Shown here piece by piece: positions 1 to 11,113 of a DNA stretch of 64,000 nucleotides. This DNA is from Chiridota heheva (Eukaryota; Echinodermata; Holothuroidea; Apodida; Chiridotidae). A model generated the notes under the pieces. It had not been told where the DNA came from and made no database searches. It was given only the letters and a program-made list of their open reading frames with translations. The stretch is from contig JAIGNY010000143.1 of NCBI GenBank assembly GCA_020152595.1, forward strand, positions 362,501 to 426,500. Direction: 5' to 3'. Numbering within the stretch: position 1 is the first letter of the stretch; every line of letters begins with the position of its first letter. The position numbers were made by a program, and so were the translations under genes.

Positions 1-1320
1 GAAACTAAATAACTGCTTAGTTTTTTTTTTTTTAAACGATACCAAACAGCCATAAGCGTTATGTGACATAAACGGGGATATGAGTTACTTTAGTACTTCC
101 ATGGCTGGACTAAGCATATGCATCCAACCCATAGAACTATAAACGTAGAATGCTGAGCTCCCATTGACCGCTGTGTTATTAAATGAAGCCAACAAATATT
201 TCTGAAAGTCACCAAAATCTAGGTAAAGTTAAAAAAAACCTATGTCCTTCTAACAATAAATGTAAAAAATTTGACCGATTTTATAACTTTAAGCCAATAA
301 TATGGGCCACTCTTGCTGCTTGTAGTATAAGAAAATTTGTTCATTTTAAGAAGCTGTTTAAAATGTTTAAGTAACAGCCTGACTTAACACCAAGCTAATT
401 TTATGGTGGATTTTTTCAGCTTTTTCAGTTAAAAAACCATAATTGTATGGAATATTTTGAGTTGGGCTGTGGACAGGTGGATCTGTCCCTATCGTGTGTG
501 CGTCATTTAGAATATTGTTGATACAGAAAAATTACCTTTAATGCGAATGTAGCAATTTTCGTCGTGTTCTGTAGCCACAACTGAAACTTGGGTAGAGATG
601 AATTCTGCTATTAGGTGGAAAACAACCATTGACCTACAACAAAAGAAAGAACCTATCAACAAATGCTATCGTTCTTAACTAGATAATATGACATTTAAGA
701 AGGGGACATTGGGGCGCTTCCTTCGCCTCCCCGCTGTGATACCATCACAGTTCGTGTGAATTACGTAAAAGCTTTGATCTTATAAAGTTAATAAGAAGAC
801 ATATGCCATCACCTTGAAACAAGTATAACTTGACAAAGATATATGTAATGAGACAACGGTGTATATTTTTTATTTTTTTTTGCCATCTGCGATAACTTAT
901 TCCATCGTGCATTATTACATGAACCAATTATGTACAAAAAAAACTTTTTTTTCTATCAAAATTCTATCAAAATTGTGGCGCATATGCAGATATGCAGCAA
1001 ATTCTGACGAAAAGATGTAGTATATTTTATTATACCCTTAATCAAATTATAACAGGAATAGACTTTCCCGTCATTTGCACCATTTTGTTCTATACACTGT
1101 CCTCTTTCACATACGATGCCCATGCTTGAACACGGTGAAATGCCCATAGTTTTAATCAAAGTTTTTAAACATTTGCAAAAATATAGGCGTGATTCAGTGA
1201 TTTAATATGTTAATAGTGACACACTAACAGACTAAGAAATCAAGTCGAAAAGATTCGACTTTCGATATCTTGACTTTTCAAAACCCTGAAAGAAAATATC
1301 GACTTTTAAACATAAAGCCA
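1..1320. other. AT-rich stretch, no gene seen
   Basis: I see only short stop-interrupted reading frames, A/T runs and no protein motif on either strand. No repeat boundary could be placed here. Confidence 0.5.
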
Positions 1321-1329
1321 TTTTGAACA

Positions 1330-2225
1330 TGATATCTTTGTGGGTGACAGTGGCGTGGTGGCAGGGGAAACAGCCCTCCCAGCAAAGCTTCCTGAGGGGG
1401 CGCCAAAATCGTCCTGAGAAAAAAATTAGGCCCTGGGAAAATTTAGATGTTGATTAATAACTTCTTCCTATTAAGCGAGTAATTTTTCATTTGTATAGTC
1501 CAAAAGCGCATGAATTTTCCACAAAAAAGACCAAATTTTCCACCATTTAATTTTTTCTGGATTTTGCGCTCGGACAGAAACCGATCCATGGCGATAGTTC
1601 GTCGGCATTATCTGTTCCTGCCATGAAGGGAAAACAATTTTATTGAATACAGCTGGTAGAAGATTTACGAGAGGGCGCCGAATGCTTACAGGGGCGCAAA
1701 AATTGTTATGAAAATTTACTTTTATATACGCTTTATTCTCAACGTTGTAAATATTTTTTCTCAAAGTTTTATTCTTACAACAGAAACATGAAAACCATTC
1801 GTATACCCCAACTAAAGACACATGTTGAAGTCAATGGGATCCTGCACTTGAACATTTGTTCCAAAATAATATTCCTTTTAACTAACTTTACTTCATATTG
1901 ACACAATTTTGAGCAATTTTTTGCTACCAAAATCAGGCCAAAAAATGCTATAGCTTCTTGCGGCTTCGCCCTCTCGGCACCTAGGATGTCGATCCTGGAT
2001 TTGACACAATATTAAGCAATTTTCTGCTCTGAAAATTGCGAAAAATGCAGGAAATCCATGGGATTTCGCCCCAGCGCCTTGCGCCCAATAGATGTGACAC
2101 ATTTTAAAACCCTTTTCTGCTATTAAAACCATGACAAACGTAGGGCTTTCTGCGAAACCTGTGTCCCCCACCAGGGCTTCGTGGCCTTCGCCACTATATC
2201 ATGCCTAGATTGGACAGAATTTTGC
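1330..2225. repeat. Degenerate interspersed repeat with ~95-bp subunits
   Basis: Three diverged units share a core reading roughly TTGACACAAT followed by a variant of AGCAATTTTCTGCT. They begin near 1899, 2001 and 2091, with GC-rich spacers containing GGCTTCGCC or GATTTCGCCCC. A fourth related piece, including TTAAGCAATTTTCT, lies at about 2950-3040, beyond the C/T-rich array that follows. GGGGGCGCCAAAAT occurs near 1396 and again near 3100, which suggests the minisatellite between them expanded inside a copy of this repeat. The family is not one I can name. Confidence 0.5.
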
Positions 2226-2235
2226 ACCCCTAATA

Positions 2236-2935
2236 ATGAACGTCTTACAAAAAAAAAATTCTTCGGGAAATCTTCTGCAATTTCAGGGAAATATCTTTAT
2301 ATTTTTGAAAAATCATCTGCAATTTTCGGGAACTTTCCTTCAATTTCGTGAAATTTGTTTGCTTTTTCATGAAGTTTCTTTTATTTTCGGGATATTTTCT
2401 TCAATATTTAAGAAGTTTTCTTCATACTTTGGAAAATTTCCTTCATTTTGCGGATTTTTTTCTTCTTCAATTTTCAGTTTTCTTCAATTTTTGTGAAATT
2501 TTCTTCGTTTTCGGGAAATTTCCTACATTTTCGTGACATTTGCTTCCATTTTCGTGAAAATTTTCTTCATTTTTGGGATATTCTATTCCCATTTTTGGGA
2601 AGTTTTTTTTTAATTTGGGTAATTTTTTTTCATGTTAGGTAGATTTCCTTCATTTTGGGGATCTTTTTTTTTTATTTTGCTGAATTTGTCTTCAATTTTG
2701 GGAAGTTTTTTTTTTTTTTTTTTCCGGGAAATTTCCTTCGTTCTGGGAAATTTCTCTCATTTTCGTAAAATTTGTTTCCATTTTTGCGAAATTTCCTTCA
2801 TTTTCGGGGTATTTTCTTCATTTATGGGGAAGTTTTCTTCAATTTTCGGAATTTTTTTCATTTTCGGGAAATTTCCTTCATTTTCAGGAATTTGTTTTCA
2901 ATTTCCGAAATTTTTCTTTAATTTTTGGAAATCTT
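2236..2935. repeat. T-rich minisatellite with GGGAAATTTCC-like cores
   Basis: This is a degenerate tandem array with a period of about 22-30 bp. Its core is TTCATTTTCGGGAAATTTCC with many substitutions and T-run length changes. The phenylalanine-rich reading frames on the + strand come from the T-rich repeat and are not credible genes. Perfect GGGAAATTTCC copies begin at about 2513, 2726 and 2866. Confidence 0.8.
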
Positions 2936-3153
2936 ACCAAAGCAGCACTTCCGGAGGCTTCGACTCCTGGATCTCTTCCAGGGTTTGACGGTTTCTGGAT
3001 TCGAAACACTGATTTTAAGCAATTTTCTAAAGGGTTCATGCCAATTTACTCTGTTACTTCTATGTGCCCAACGTTTTACTCTTATGAGCTTTTATTCGGG
3101 GGGGGCGCCAAAATTCCCTTGCTCCCCAGTGAATCATGACCCACCACGCTATT

Positions 3154-3239
3154 GGTGGGGTGGGGGTGGGGGTGGGTGGGGGTGGGGGTGGGTGGGGGTG
3201 GGGGTGGGGGTGGGGGTGGGTGGGGGTGGGGGATGGGTT
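3154..3239 (+). repeat. G-rich (GGGGGT)n tract, G-quadruplex candidate
   Basis: More than fifteen runs of three to five G are separated by single T bases over about 85 bp. The pattern satisfies the usual G3+ N1-7 quadruplex rule many times over on the + strand. The encoded glycine/tryptophan or proline/histidine frames are repeat artefacts. Confidence 0.9.
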
Positions 3240-3419
3240 GGGTGATATCTCCCATATATATCACCGTAGTATGAAGCTAAAGCACGACTCATTCAATTCA
3301 CCTTGAATTTAGCGTACTCCTCCTTGCTCAGATGGATGATGACTCCCATATACTGATATAGCACAATTTGGTTGAGCCAACGTTTTTATCTTCTTTTTTT
3401 CCAAGGTTGGGCCAATGTT

Positions 3420-3480
3420 GGCAGTTTGGTAAAAGTTGATAAAAGTTGGAACTTTGATAAAAGTTGGAACTTCGTTGTTT
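3420..3480. repeat. Short tandem repeat of GATAAAAGTTGGAACTT
   Basis: Near-identical 18-bp units follow each other from about 3427 to 3472. Flanking DNA to 3600 repeats the words GTTGG and CCAAC, so this is probably an old degraded satellite or TIR element. The span 3600-4240 shows nothing else I recognise. Confidence 0.5.
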
Positions 3481-4254
3481 AAATGTGAGTTTTTGGTTGG
3501 GTGCTTGTGGAGATGCGGTAGGCCCAACGATTGCTTAGCCAACCGTCAGACAACCGTTGGTTACATGTGGTCAAGCGCTGGGCAAATGTTAGCATGCCAA
3601 TCCAACATAATGCCTACTACTAATTCATCTTCACGGTGCAGAGTTTGTTTCTGTGTTGAAGACATAGCGTCGCGGCTATATCTGAAATGGACACAACCAG
3701 GTGCATATGAATGTTCCAACGTCAACCTTTTAATAAGAAATTAGATCAAATATGCAGTAATCACTCCCACTCCTCCACCGCTGCTGGTAAGATTTTCAGG
3801 CCCAAAATAAAGGAACCCAGGGGCCCAAAACTTAGAAGAATGGCTTTCAAAATTCGCAAAGGTAAATATATTAGCAAAGTTAAAAAACTGAAGCCTCCGC
3901 TTCTTCATGCATCAATCCCCAGATCTTCCACCTTAAGTTTTCACGCACTCACAGAGACAGCGCCAGAATTGTGATATCGGGGGAAAGGGCGGGGCAGGCT
4001 TGTCAGGTGGCGGGGGAAAAGATAGGTCGGAGGAGGGTCCGAGATTTCCTTTTGACTCTGCTTCTCCTTTTGGAACCTTTCTGATCGTAATCTATATCAA
4101 AAATAAAAACACAATCGTATAATAATGAAAGATAACGCGTTTGACTTTACATTAGCAGATCAGTGACAGTTTCCGAATATAAAAATATAAATTTGAAGCT
4201 TGAATTTCCGCACGAAGATACTGTACGCTGAGCATGCCGTGGCATAGCCTTTTT

Positions 4255-4610
4255 AACATACTGAGGACAAATTCTCCTTCCATTTCCTTAATTTTCAGGA
4301 ATCTACTTCATTGTAATAGGGACATTTTTTTTCAAATTACTTCAATTTTCCTTCATTTTCATGAAATTTGCAAATTAATTATCGTGAAATTTTCTTTTGG
4401 AAGCAATTTTTGGAAGTTTTCTTTAATTTTTAGGAAATTTCCTTCCTTTTTCGGAAATTTGCTTCATTTTTGTGAAATGTTCTTAAATTTAGGGAGATTT
4501 TTTTCCTCCTATTTTGGAAGATTTTCAATAAGTTTTTTTGTGTGCAATTTCCCAAAATTTACAATAAATTTACAACTTCTTCTTTTACAAATAGTTTTTG
4601 GACAAGAAAT
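4255..4610. repeat. Second block of the T-rich minisatellite
   Basis: The same TTCATTTTC and GGAAATTTCC words seen at 2236-2935 recur here in degraded form, for example around 4430-4470. The two blocks lie about 1.3 kb apart in the same orientation, so they may be parts of one repeat or two insertions of one family. Confidence 0.65.
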
Positions 4611-4639
4611 CTGTAAATTTTCTAGGTTTGTTACTTTGT

Positions 4640-5255
4640 TGAGGCGAAAATCTCTTCCCCTCCCCCCCCCTTAAATATCAAATATCTTCCTACGCCGCTG
4701 ACTTTACAAATTGCGTCGAGATGATATATATTCTGTCTGCATGTTTTTCCCCCCACTCCAGATTTCTTTAAAAAGGCTATGTGTCTAAAAATGGCTATTG
4801 GTGGATTAGCTCCACTAAAAGTGGGTAGCCCCCACAAGAAAAAACATCGTCAAAGCCGTAAATATGATTAACTACAATATCAAATGAATCATAATCATAG
4901 CAAATACTGATGTAAGTTGGCATTTTTAGTTCGATTTTGGACCTAAACTGTTCTTGTTTGCACCAACTGAAGAAGTTCGGTAAACGTCTTCATGATAAGT
5001 TTGGTGTTAAGGAGGCTTCACCCCCTCCCCCAAACCCTCAACAAAAAGCCTAACGTTAAAGGCTAGACATGCCATTGAAGATAAGTCTCATGGACAGTCA
5101 GACAGTGGAGCTTGCAGGGGTTTCCCTTTTGGACCAAACAAAGGCCACCTTCTTGGACCGTTTTTGGCGCCACTTTTAAAGAGAATAAATGCGAAAAAAG
5201 TTGACACTTACAAAACTTAGGCGTGATATTACTCAACATTTATTTTAGAAAATAA
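4640..5255. other. No recognisable feature
   Basis: Short C runs and stop-rich sequence; no coding signal, terminal repeat or RNA-like fold was recognised. Confidence 0.4.
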
Positions 5256-5266
5256 CATAGGCTTAC

Positions 5267-5360
5267 CTTTGTAACCTCGTTAGCAACTGGGAGGGCATCG
5301 ACGTCGGTCCCTTTGTTCTTGCCTCCAAGCAGATAGGAAGGAAGAATGCTTTTTACAGTG
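5267..5360 (-). other. Possible downstream exon of a minus-strand gene
   Basis: On the minus strand an open stretch ends in residues KNKGTDVDALPVANEVTK directly before a good donor (AAG then GTAAGC, donor at 5262-5267). The 5' edge could be AG near 5341, or AG near 5320 after a pyrimidine-rich tract. Neither gives an obvious in-phase join to the candidate exon at 5424-5490, so the model is tentative. No family was recognised. Confidence 0.3.
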
Positions 5361-5423
5361 GTATTATCGGTTAGGCGTTAAACAAGTGGTAAGTGGGTTA
5401 TTTTCTGACAGCAGGTCACTTAC

Positions 5424-5490
5424 AAACTTGAAAGCCATGATACCGGCGGCGGCGGCAGTTAAACCAAAAACGAAGTTGTTCGTTGAGAAT
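5424..5490 (-). other. Possible exon encoding a hydrophobic Ala-rich segment (minus strand)
   Basis: A 67-nt block on the minus strand is bounded by an acceptor (TATTACAG) and a strong donor (GTAAGT). In one frame it reads FSTNNFVFGLTAAAAGIMAFKF without a stop, which looks like a short membrane-spanning segment. It lies about 240 bp inside a cluster of CRE-like sites (5731-5870), which would suit the 5' part of a small gene transcribed leftward. The protein is unknown to me, and the phase with the next candidate exon is unresolved. Confidence 0.35.
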
Positions 5491-5730
5491 CTGTAATATG
5501 AGAATAATCAGGAACAATGGCCAAATATGTCTATTTTGTTACCTTTTCAGAAAGCCGAACGATAGTTGTCACTGATAGTACCTACCCCATTTTCCTTCTT
5601 AAAACTGTTAGTTCGTAACAAAGTAGTAATGATAACTTGAAGTTGAATCGCGTCTTTCTTGCACTAAGTGCAATAAAACAATGATGATGAAAACTAGAGT
5701 AAAATTCTGATGCCAATGGACCCTATGCAT

Positions 5731-5870
5731 TGACGTCACAATCTGCATAGTTACCATAATAGCTCCATCCCTCTGAGGACAAGATAGAGTGTATGTACGC
5801 GTTACTAAAGCCAAGCTATGACGTCACCAGATGTGTGCAATAAGAAACATCTAGTTTCACAGTGATGTCA
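5731..5870. promoter_or_regulatory. Cluster of CRE-like sites
   Basis: Two perfect palindromic cAMP-response elements TGACGTCA occur at 5731-5738 and 5819-5826, and a one-mismatch TGATGTCA at 5863-5870. The next 120 bp are unusually CpG-rich for this window and include GCATTCGCGA/TGCGC-like words. CREB/ATF factors bind this motif in animals. The setting suggests a promoter, most likely for the possible minus-strand exons just to the left. Confidence 0.5.
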
Positions 5871-6239
5871 CAGTGAACGTTCATTACTGCGCAACTAGTA
5901 TCCAAATTTGAAGCGTCGATGTCATGCGCATAGTGGCGTCGACCTCGCGAATGCGCTGTGACTCGTCCAAAAATGAAAAGGTTAAATCAGCAGGGAGTGG
6001 AAAGATCGTGAAGTTGCTTGGTTAGGTCCAGGATGCGTAAAAAGACATTTCCGACGCTTATATCAATGAACAATCAACGAAAAAATCTGTGAAGTCTTCA
6101 AGTGGATTGGCAGCACTGTTTATGCGCACTATTTCTCCGCATTTACATGTAATTTGGGGCAAAAGTTTCATGAGAAGTTTCACGCACGGTCAGTACTGCG
6201 TACAAGTGTTAGGGCGTATACATTTATAACGCACTGAAT

Positions 6240-7620
6240 GTAACGGCATATCCTAACTGATATGACAGAAAAGGTTGGGCAGGGATGTAAAATGTCGAAT
6301 GTAATGCTCAGTGATTTATCTAAGCCATGCTCAAATCGGCTAGAAATTATAATCGTTGATGTCCTCCTAATTTAACATACAGCATGATTCTTGGGCACCG
6401 CGATCTAAGCCAGGCGGAGATGTATAATGTCGAATTTATACTGTAAAAATTAAAGGTATATCTAAACCTAGTGAGATAACATCTTTCTTTGGGTTCTCTA
6501 CATGCTACGCACTACATGCAATACAGAGTGAGACTCCGTCCTATCGGTTTTAACGTGGGAATCGCCTCAGTCCTGAAATCGCGACTACACCGTCTATTTA
6601 CGTCACCTGTTACACTGTAATTACGGCACATAAAAATATATAGTTAACTTCTCCTGTTATTGCTGTTAATCTTGTAAGTAATTAAGACATGTCAGGAATA
6701 CTGAAATGATTAAAAATGGGTAAAAATGTAAGCCAATATTGTTCATTTCTTTCAGTACAACCGTATGCTCTTGGAACCTTTTTTTAAAACTAGGATTCAC
6801 AACACCGATACGCGTACTAATAAATATAACGCCAGCGAACTGGACACATGTGACGCCGCGGCCACGCCTGGTGCGAGGCATGATTTTTATAAGGTCACAG
6901 ATGGCACTGCAATTATTTTTTAAAATTAAAATAGATTAATTATATATACCTGTTTTGTTGATGGAGCAGTATTTCTGAAGAGTAAGGAATATGACCGTGA
7001 AATCTGAAGTATTCGCAGTCGCGTAATGGCTATCGCGTATACTACGGTCAGATGTTTATCTGACTAATCTGAACCATGCCCGACTCGGCTAGATATCAGA
7101 ATCATGTCCTCCCGACTTGGCATGATGCTGACAACATAATTTTTGGGCACCGCGATCTAAGCCGGGAAGAGATGTGAAATGTCGGATGTATGCTGTTTAC
7201 ATCAGAGATATATCTTACTCATGCCCTTGGATCCCCTGGACGTCTCCCTGGATCCCTTAGAAGCTACCTTTCCAGGCCGCACGACGAGACGGGAGGGGGA
7301 GCTGGAGGCGGCATCCGATGTGAAATGTCGGAAGCAGTCTTTTTCCAGAAAGTTAGGTGAGGGCCACCGTGAATTTAATGGCATTGTCTTAAAAAAATGG
7401 AGGATCAGAGTGACCATGGTAACTTTAAAAAAAAATGAAAATGTGTGTGTGTGTGAGAAAGGGGAGGGGGGGGGGGGTAGGGTGTACTGTTTATATCATG
7501 ATTTATGGAAGTCATGTCCAAATTGGGTAGCTATTAAAATCATGTCCGCCTGACTCGTTATGCTCGTCACGATGTTGATTCTCGGGTTAGCCAACTGGGA
7601 CGCAGGCCTATTTAAAAAAT
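6240..7620. repeat. Diverged long repeat, two to three copies
   Basis: The 20-mer TTGGGCACCGCGATCTAAGC occurs at 6391-6410 and again at 7143-7162. In both places it is preceded by an ATGTCCTCC-containing block and followed by GAGATGT and ATGTCG words. Fragments of the same unit recur at 6270-6310, 7070-7120, 7310-7335 and 7510-7600. The 752-bp spacing suggests an old tandem duplication or neighbouring insertions of one element. No coding region is evident. Confidence 0.6.
7440..7480. repeat. (TG)n and G-run microsatellite
   Basis: TGTGTGTGTG is followed by AGAAAGGGGAGGGGGGGG. A matching C run lies near 7635-7645. Both are low-complexity DNA. Confidence 0.8.
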
Positions 7621-7844
7621 GAAATCCTCCCTTCCCCCCCCCCCAACCCCGTCCCCACACATAATTAAAGTCCCGGAACCGGATGACACTGGGACTGTGA
7701 TTTGTTTTGTAGTTGTTCACAATGACACCCATAAGTTAAGCAGTTAAATTTATGTAATAGACTGGATTAGGGGTGCAGGAGGAACATTTTTCTCTCACTT
7801 TTCCCAAAATTTATATTTTTTGTGTAGTGTTTTTCGTATCTTAG

Positions 7845-8143
7845 GACGATTTGGTGATTTTGCCCTCCCACTTTAATATGGACAAATTTTATTTTCTGAT
7901 TCCCCAATTTTTATTTTCTGATCCCCCACCCACTCACACACACAGACACACACACGCACAGACACACACACACACACGGACAGACGGAACAATTACCAAA
8001 TTCTGTCCTGTTCTAAAAACTTATGACTCCTAACCCCTAATATGAGGTCATCATATGAGTGGGCCATTTATAGGAGGTACAGGCCGTTATTTGCTTATAC
8101 AGCAAAGTGACTACAATATCTCTTCCACACATGGTGATGAGAT
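7845..8143 (-). mobile_element. Partial TIR element, same family as 60167-61156
   Basis: Read on the minus strand, this starts ATCTCATCACC at 8143 and continues through words shared with the large element near 60.2 kb: AGTCACTTTGCTGT, CTGTACCTC-like, GACCTCATATTAGGGGT, and a (GT)n run (the CA run at 7938-7978 on the + strand). The far end was not found, so this copy is truncated to about 300 bp. The family looks like a non-autonomous DNA element. Confidence 0.65.
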
Positions 8144-8601
8144 AAAACATATGCAATTCACATTAACTTGATTAAGATCATTCTCAGAATGATCTTTAGT
8201 GCGCGCATTAAAAGAACCCGTCTGTGCGTACGCGTTCGTACGCACCATTTTGAATGATTCTATGTGGATCACATTTGTATCGTTGGGCCACTGTGTCAGA
8301 TAACGTATGACTGTGAACTGTAGCCATATGCTGTACACAGTATTGCTAGTAGTGTGTAGCATGTAAGGCATACTGAGTGAGATGTTTATCTCGGCTTTGT
8401 GCTGTATGTACGTAAGGCATATATAAACAAACACAGCTGATCGCTTTGTTTTCTCTCCATGCCCGCGGTTACTATGAGGCGGTCTGATGAACTCGGGTAT
8501 TAAAGTTCCTGGACACCAACCAAGTGTATAGTCAATATATTGTGCTGGTGTTAGTTTAGGCTTTTTATGGGGTAACTAACCCTTCTTGGCCCGTAAATCT
8601 T

Positions 8602-8680
8602 GTTACGTCATATGTGTAGCTCCGCCCACTCGTGGGCGGATATTAACTAAACCAAAATCGCCAAATAAGACGTCACGTGC
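8602..8680 (+). promoter_or_regulatory. Probable AKR promoter: CRE-like sites and palindromic GC boxes
   Basis: TTACGTCA (8602-8609), a 20-bp near-perfect palindrome TCCGCCCACTCGTGGGCGGA (8621-8640) made of two inverted GC/KLF boxes, and GACGTCACGTG (8669-8679), a CRE fused to an E-box, lie 150-225 bp upstream of the AKR start codon. No TATA box is clear. The cluster fits a GC-box/CREB type promoter for the gene beginning at 8828. Its activity is inferred from motifs only. Confidence 0.5.
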
Positions 8681-8827
8681 ACTGCATGGGTTTGTTGGCT
8701 CAGATCACACTTACGTAATTCTTTCTTTTGCAGCTATTCACGAAGAGTGGTCGGTCGGGCAGTTGCTGTCACAGAATACCGGATTACAGGCACGGATACT
8801 GACATATTTAGGAGAAAGAGAACCGGA

Positions 8828-8902
8828 ATGGCAGCGTCGAATACATATGTCACGCTACCAAGTGGTCAGAAATTTCCTATTTTTGGCCTGGGTACATGGA
8901 AG
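8828..8902 (+). CDS. AKR exon 1 (N-terminus)
   Basis: This exon encodes 25 residues that begin MAASNTYVTLPSG and end PIFGLGTWK, the first strand of the barrel in aldo-keto reductases (GLGTW is the family signature). The start codon has G at -3 and +4, a favourable context. AAG is followed by a GTGTGT donor, giving phase 0. The reading frame upstream of this ATG continues open but has no AKR similarity, so 8828 is the preferred start. A promoter-like motif cluster lies 150-225 bp upstream. Confidence 0.9.
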
Positions 8903-9354
8903 GTGTGTATATAAATATATGCTTTGATGGACTGAGTGAAGGTGCTACCACTTTTGCGAGTATCATCCTAGTACAGGTTACATTCCGGTTTCATAACTAG
9001 TTACAAGTCTATGGGCAGAGCTCTACAGACTACTGTACAGTGGCAAAGATTTCGAATACAGGTTCACAGACTGTTCACTTCCAACTAGCCTAACTTAAGC
9101 ATTCCTGTAGCTACTGTTTCTACTAGAAAAGGTTGCTTATCATTAAACTAGGAGTAGGAGACATAAAGTCTGATACAATCTTATCAAAATCTTATTCCTA
9201 TCTCAAGCTTACTAGTCATGTTTGAAGTTGACACATAGAAGACGCCATTTTGTTCTATTCTGTATTAATGAAATTTATTTCTGCAAAAGGGATGGAACTG
9301 AAATATATAATGTATTTCATTAAAAATTGTATTAATCTTTTAATTCAAAGTTTG

Positions 9355-9386
9355 GCATGGTCACCACAACAAGTTGGTGACCATGC
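9355..9386. repeat. Perfect 12-bp inverted repeat (hairpin)
   Basis: The arms GCATGGTCACCA and TGGTGACCATGC are separated by an 8-base loop. It lies in otherwise featureless AT-rich intron 1, and could be a cruciform or the remnant of a palindromic TIR element. Confidence 0.8.
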
Positions 9387-9389
9387 TGC

Positions 9390-10020
9390 CACACACTGTA
9401 CTATACTGGGGATATATGAAGTCAAACATAATTTAATTATTTTTCAGTTACAATTTTTGGCCTTTGGCCTACACGCCAAGAACATTCAGAACAGCAGAAG
9501 TTATTCTGTTTCTATAAAAACAAAAATGGGGCACAGTATGGTTTCACTAGCTTTTTTAGCAATAATTGTTCATGAGTCCGAGAAAAATATCTGTTGAGCT
9601 TTATGATAGAACACAAGATTCTTGTGAAAATTAATGTGCTTTAAGCTATGGTTGTGAACTTACAGGTAGATCATAGGGAGTTTATAATTGAAGTTGATAA
9701 GAAATTCCATTGTTTTTGCAATAATTTGTCTCTAATTTCAAAATATTTTTTTGTTTCATATCATTATAAATGATGGAGGCAATATGAACTAAATTGCTTT
9801 TAAATGTATAAAAACCCGCCAACAAATTGGTTAAACATTGACCATTTTACAGCATTTTCTCATAAATCTCAGGTAACAATTTGCATATTTATGCAAATTT
9901 TGTGATGCATTTACAGGGAGACCTAGGTACTTTCTTTTCTAAATCCTTTGATTTCTATATATTTATCATAATTCTTTGAAGAAATTTAAGGATTACCTAA
10001 AGATTTTGAGCTGCCCCCCT
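9390..10020. other. AT-rich intron 1 DNA, nothing recognised
   Basis: There are no coding, RNA or repeat features that I can support. The short stretch 8903-9354 is likewise featureless. Confidence 0.4.
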
Positions 10021-10034
10021 TGTCATACATTACA

Positions 10035-10215
10035 AATTTTGCATGAATTGATGATGCTGTTGTATGCTATCGTGATCTCTTAGTAAAGTCTGTAAGCCAG
10101 TTGACAGCCAGATCTTCGGGTGAAGGACTGCGATGCCACCATTTAAGAAAGAGAGTGGGCAGTCATCCACCATGTGGTGCATCGTCCGGGGTTCTCCACA
10201 CTCGTAGAGTGGTGA
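10035..10215 (-). mobile_element. LINE ORF2 C-terminal fragment
   Basis: The minus strand reads ECGEPRTMHHMVDDCPL, then a segment ending in LQTLLRDHDSIQQHHQ, and then a stop. A Cys-x-Cys-Gly...His...Cys-Pro pattern near the C-terminus is typical of the post-RT region of many non-LTR retrotransposon proteins. Nothing upstream is retained, so this is a severely 5'-truncated insertion. The clade is not determined. Confidence 0.6.
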
Positions 10216-10219
10216 TGCG

Positions 10220-11110
10220 ACCTGTCCTCACTTGCATTTGATTAAAAACTGATAAATCTTTGATTAGCCATACAACTCAAAACCTAAAAGTGTTTTTTGT
10301 ATTCTTCAAAATTCAAAAACTGATCTGCTCAGATATAAATACTCTATCAACCAATATAGAAATTTGCTTAATGTCCGTAGACCTTAAAGGACCTTTGATT
10401 TATGTACAGTTTTTTGTTAGTTTCTTAGTTTGTGAATGTGGGCATGAATGCAGAAAATGGGAGTTAGTTGGGAAGTTGTTTGCAGACTAACAGTACACAC
10501 ACAGTGTGACTTTCATTACAGATTTGTAGTGTTGAGAATATTCAAATATGCAGACTGCTGTATTCATTGATACACGTGGTCTGCAAATAACAATGAACTT
10601 TGTACATTTGTTTACAAAGAGTGCCTGGACAGTAAAGGTGACTTTTTACCTGAATAGCCTATCACACTTGAGGTAATACCTGATTGTGTTTTGTAGCCCA
10701 TACAAATACAGTTTTCCATTATTGGTTTTCATAATTCTGTGACCTTATGATACTTTACATTAAGTTATATAAATTAGGAAATTTTTTGATTTATTCAGCC
10801 TTAAGGTATTTAGTTACTGATTTAGCAGCTATGCTGATTGTAGCAAAAGTTTGATGGAAATTATATGTATAAAAAAAGATAATGACTTTTTATTGTTAAT
10901 ATTACAATTGAAATTAGTTTTGAGATCTCTGGTAATCTTCAATACATTGTATTAATGTCAGTGGTACTCAGGCGATTTGGAGGAGGGCTTTCAAAAGTTG
11001 CTTTGGATAGCATAATAACAGCAGAAAAAATGGACTGAAGTGCATTACAATTAATTGCATTGTGCTTCTTTCCCTCAATCATATTTTTGTAATTTGCTCC
11101 CCACCCTACC
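10220..11110. other. Intron 1 DNA, nothing recognised
   Basis: AT-rich sequence with no supported feature. Confidence 0.4.
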
Positions 11111-11113
11111 CCA

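Noticed and set aside
2236..2988. Phe/Ser-rich frames
   Set aside because: They are translations of a T-rich minisatellite in overlapping frames; no gene features.
8586..8827. Start of AKR translation at the upstream ATG at 8586
   Set aside because: The open frame from 8586 has no AKR similarity and is in a different frame from the GLGTW exon. The ATG at 8828 has good context and the expected N-terminus length.
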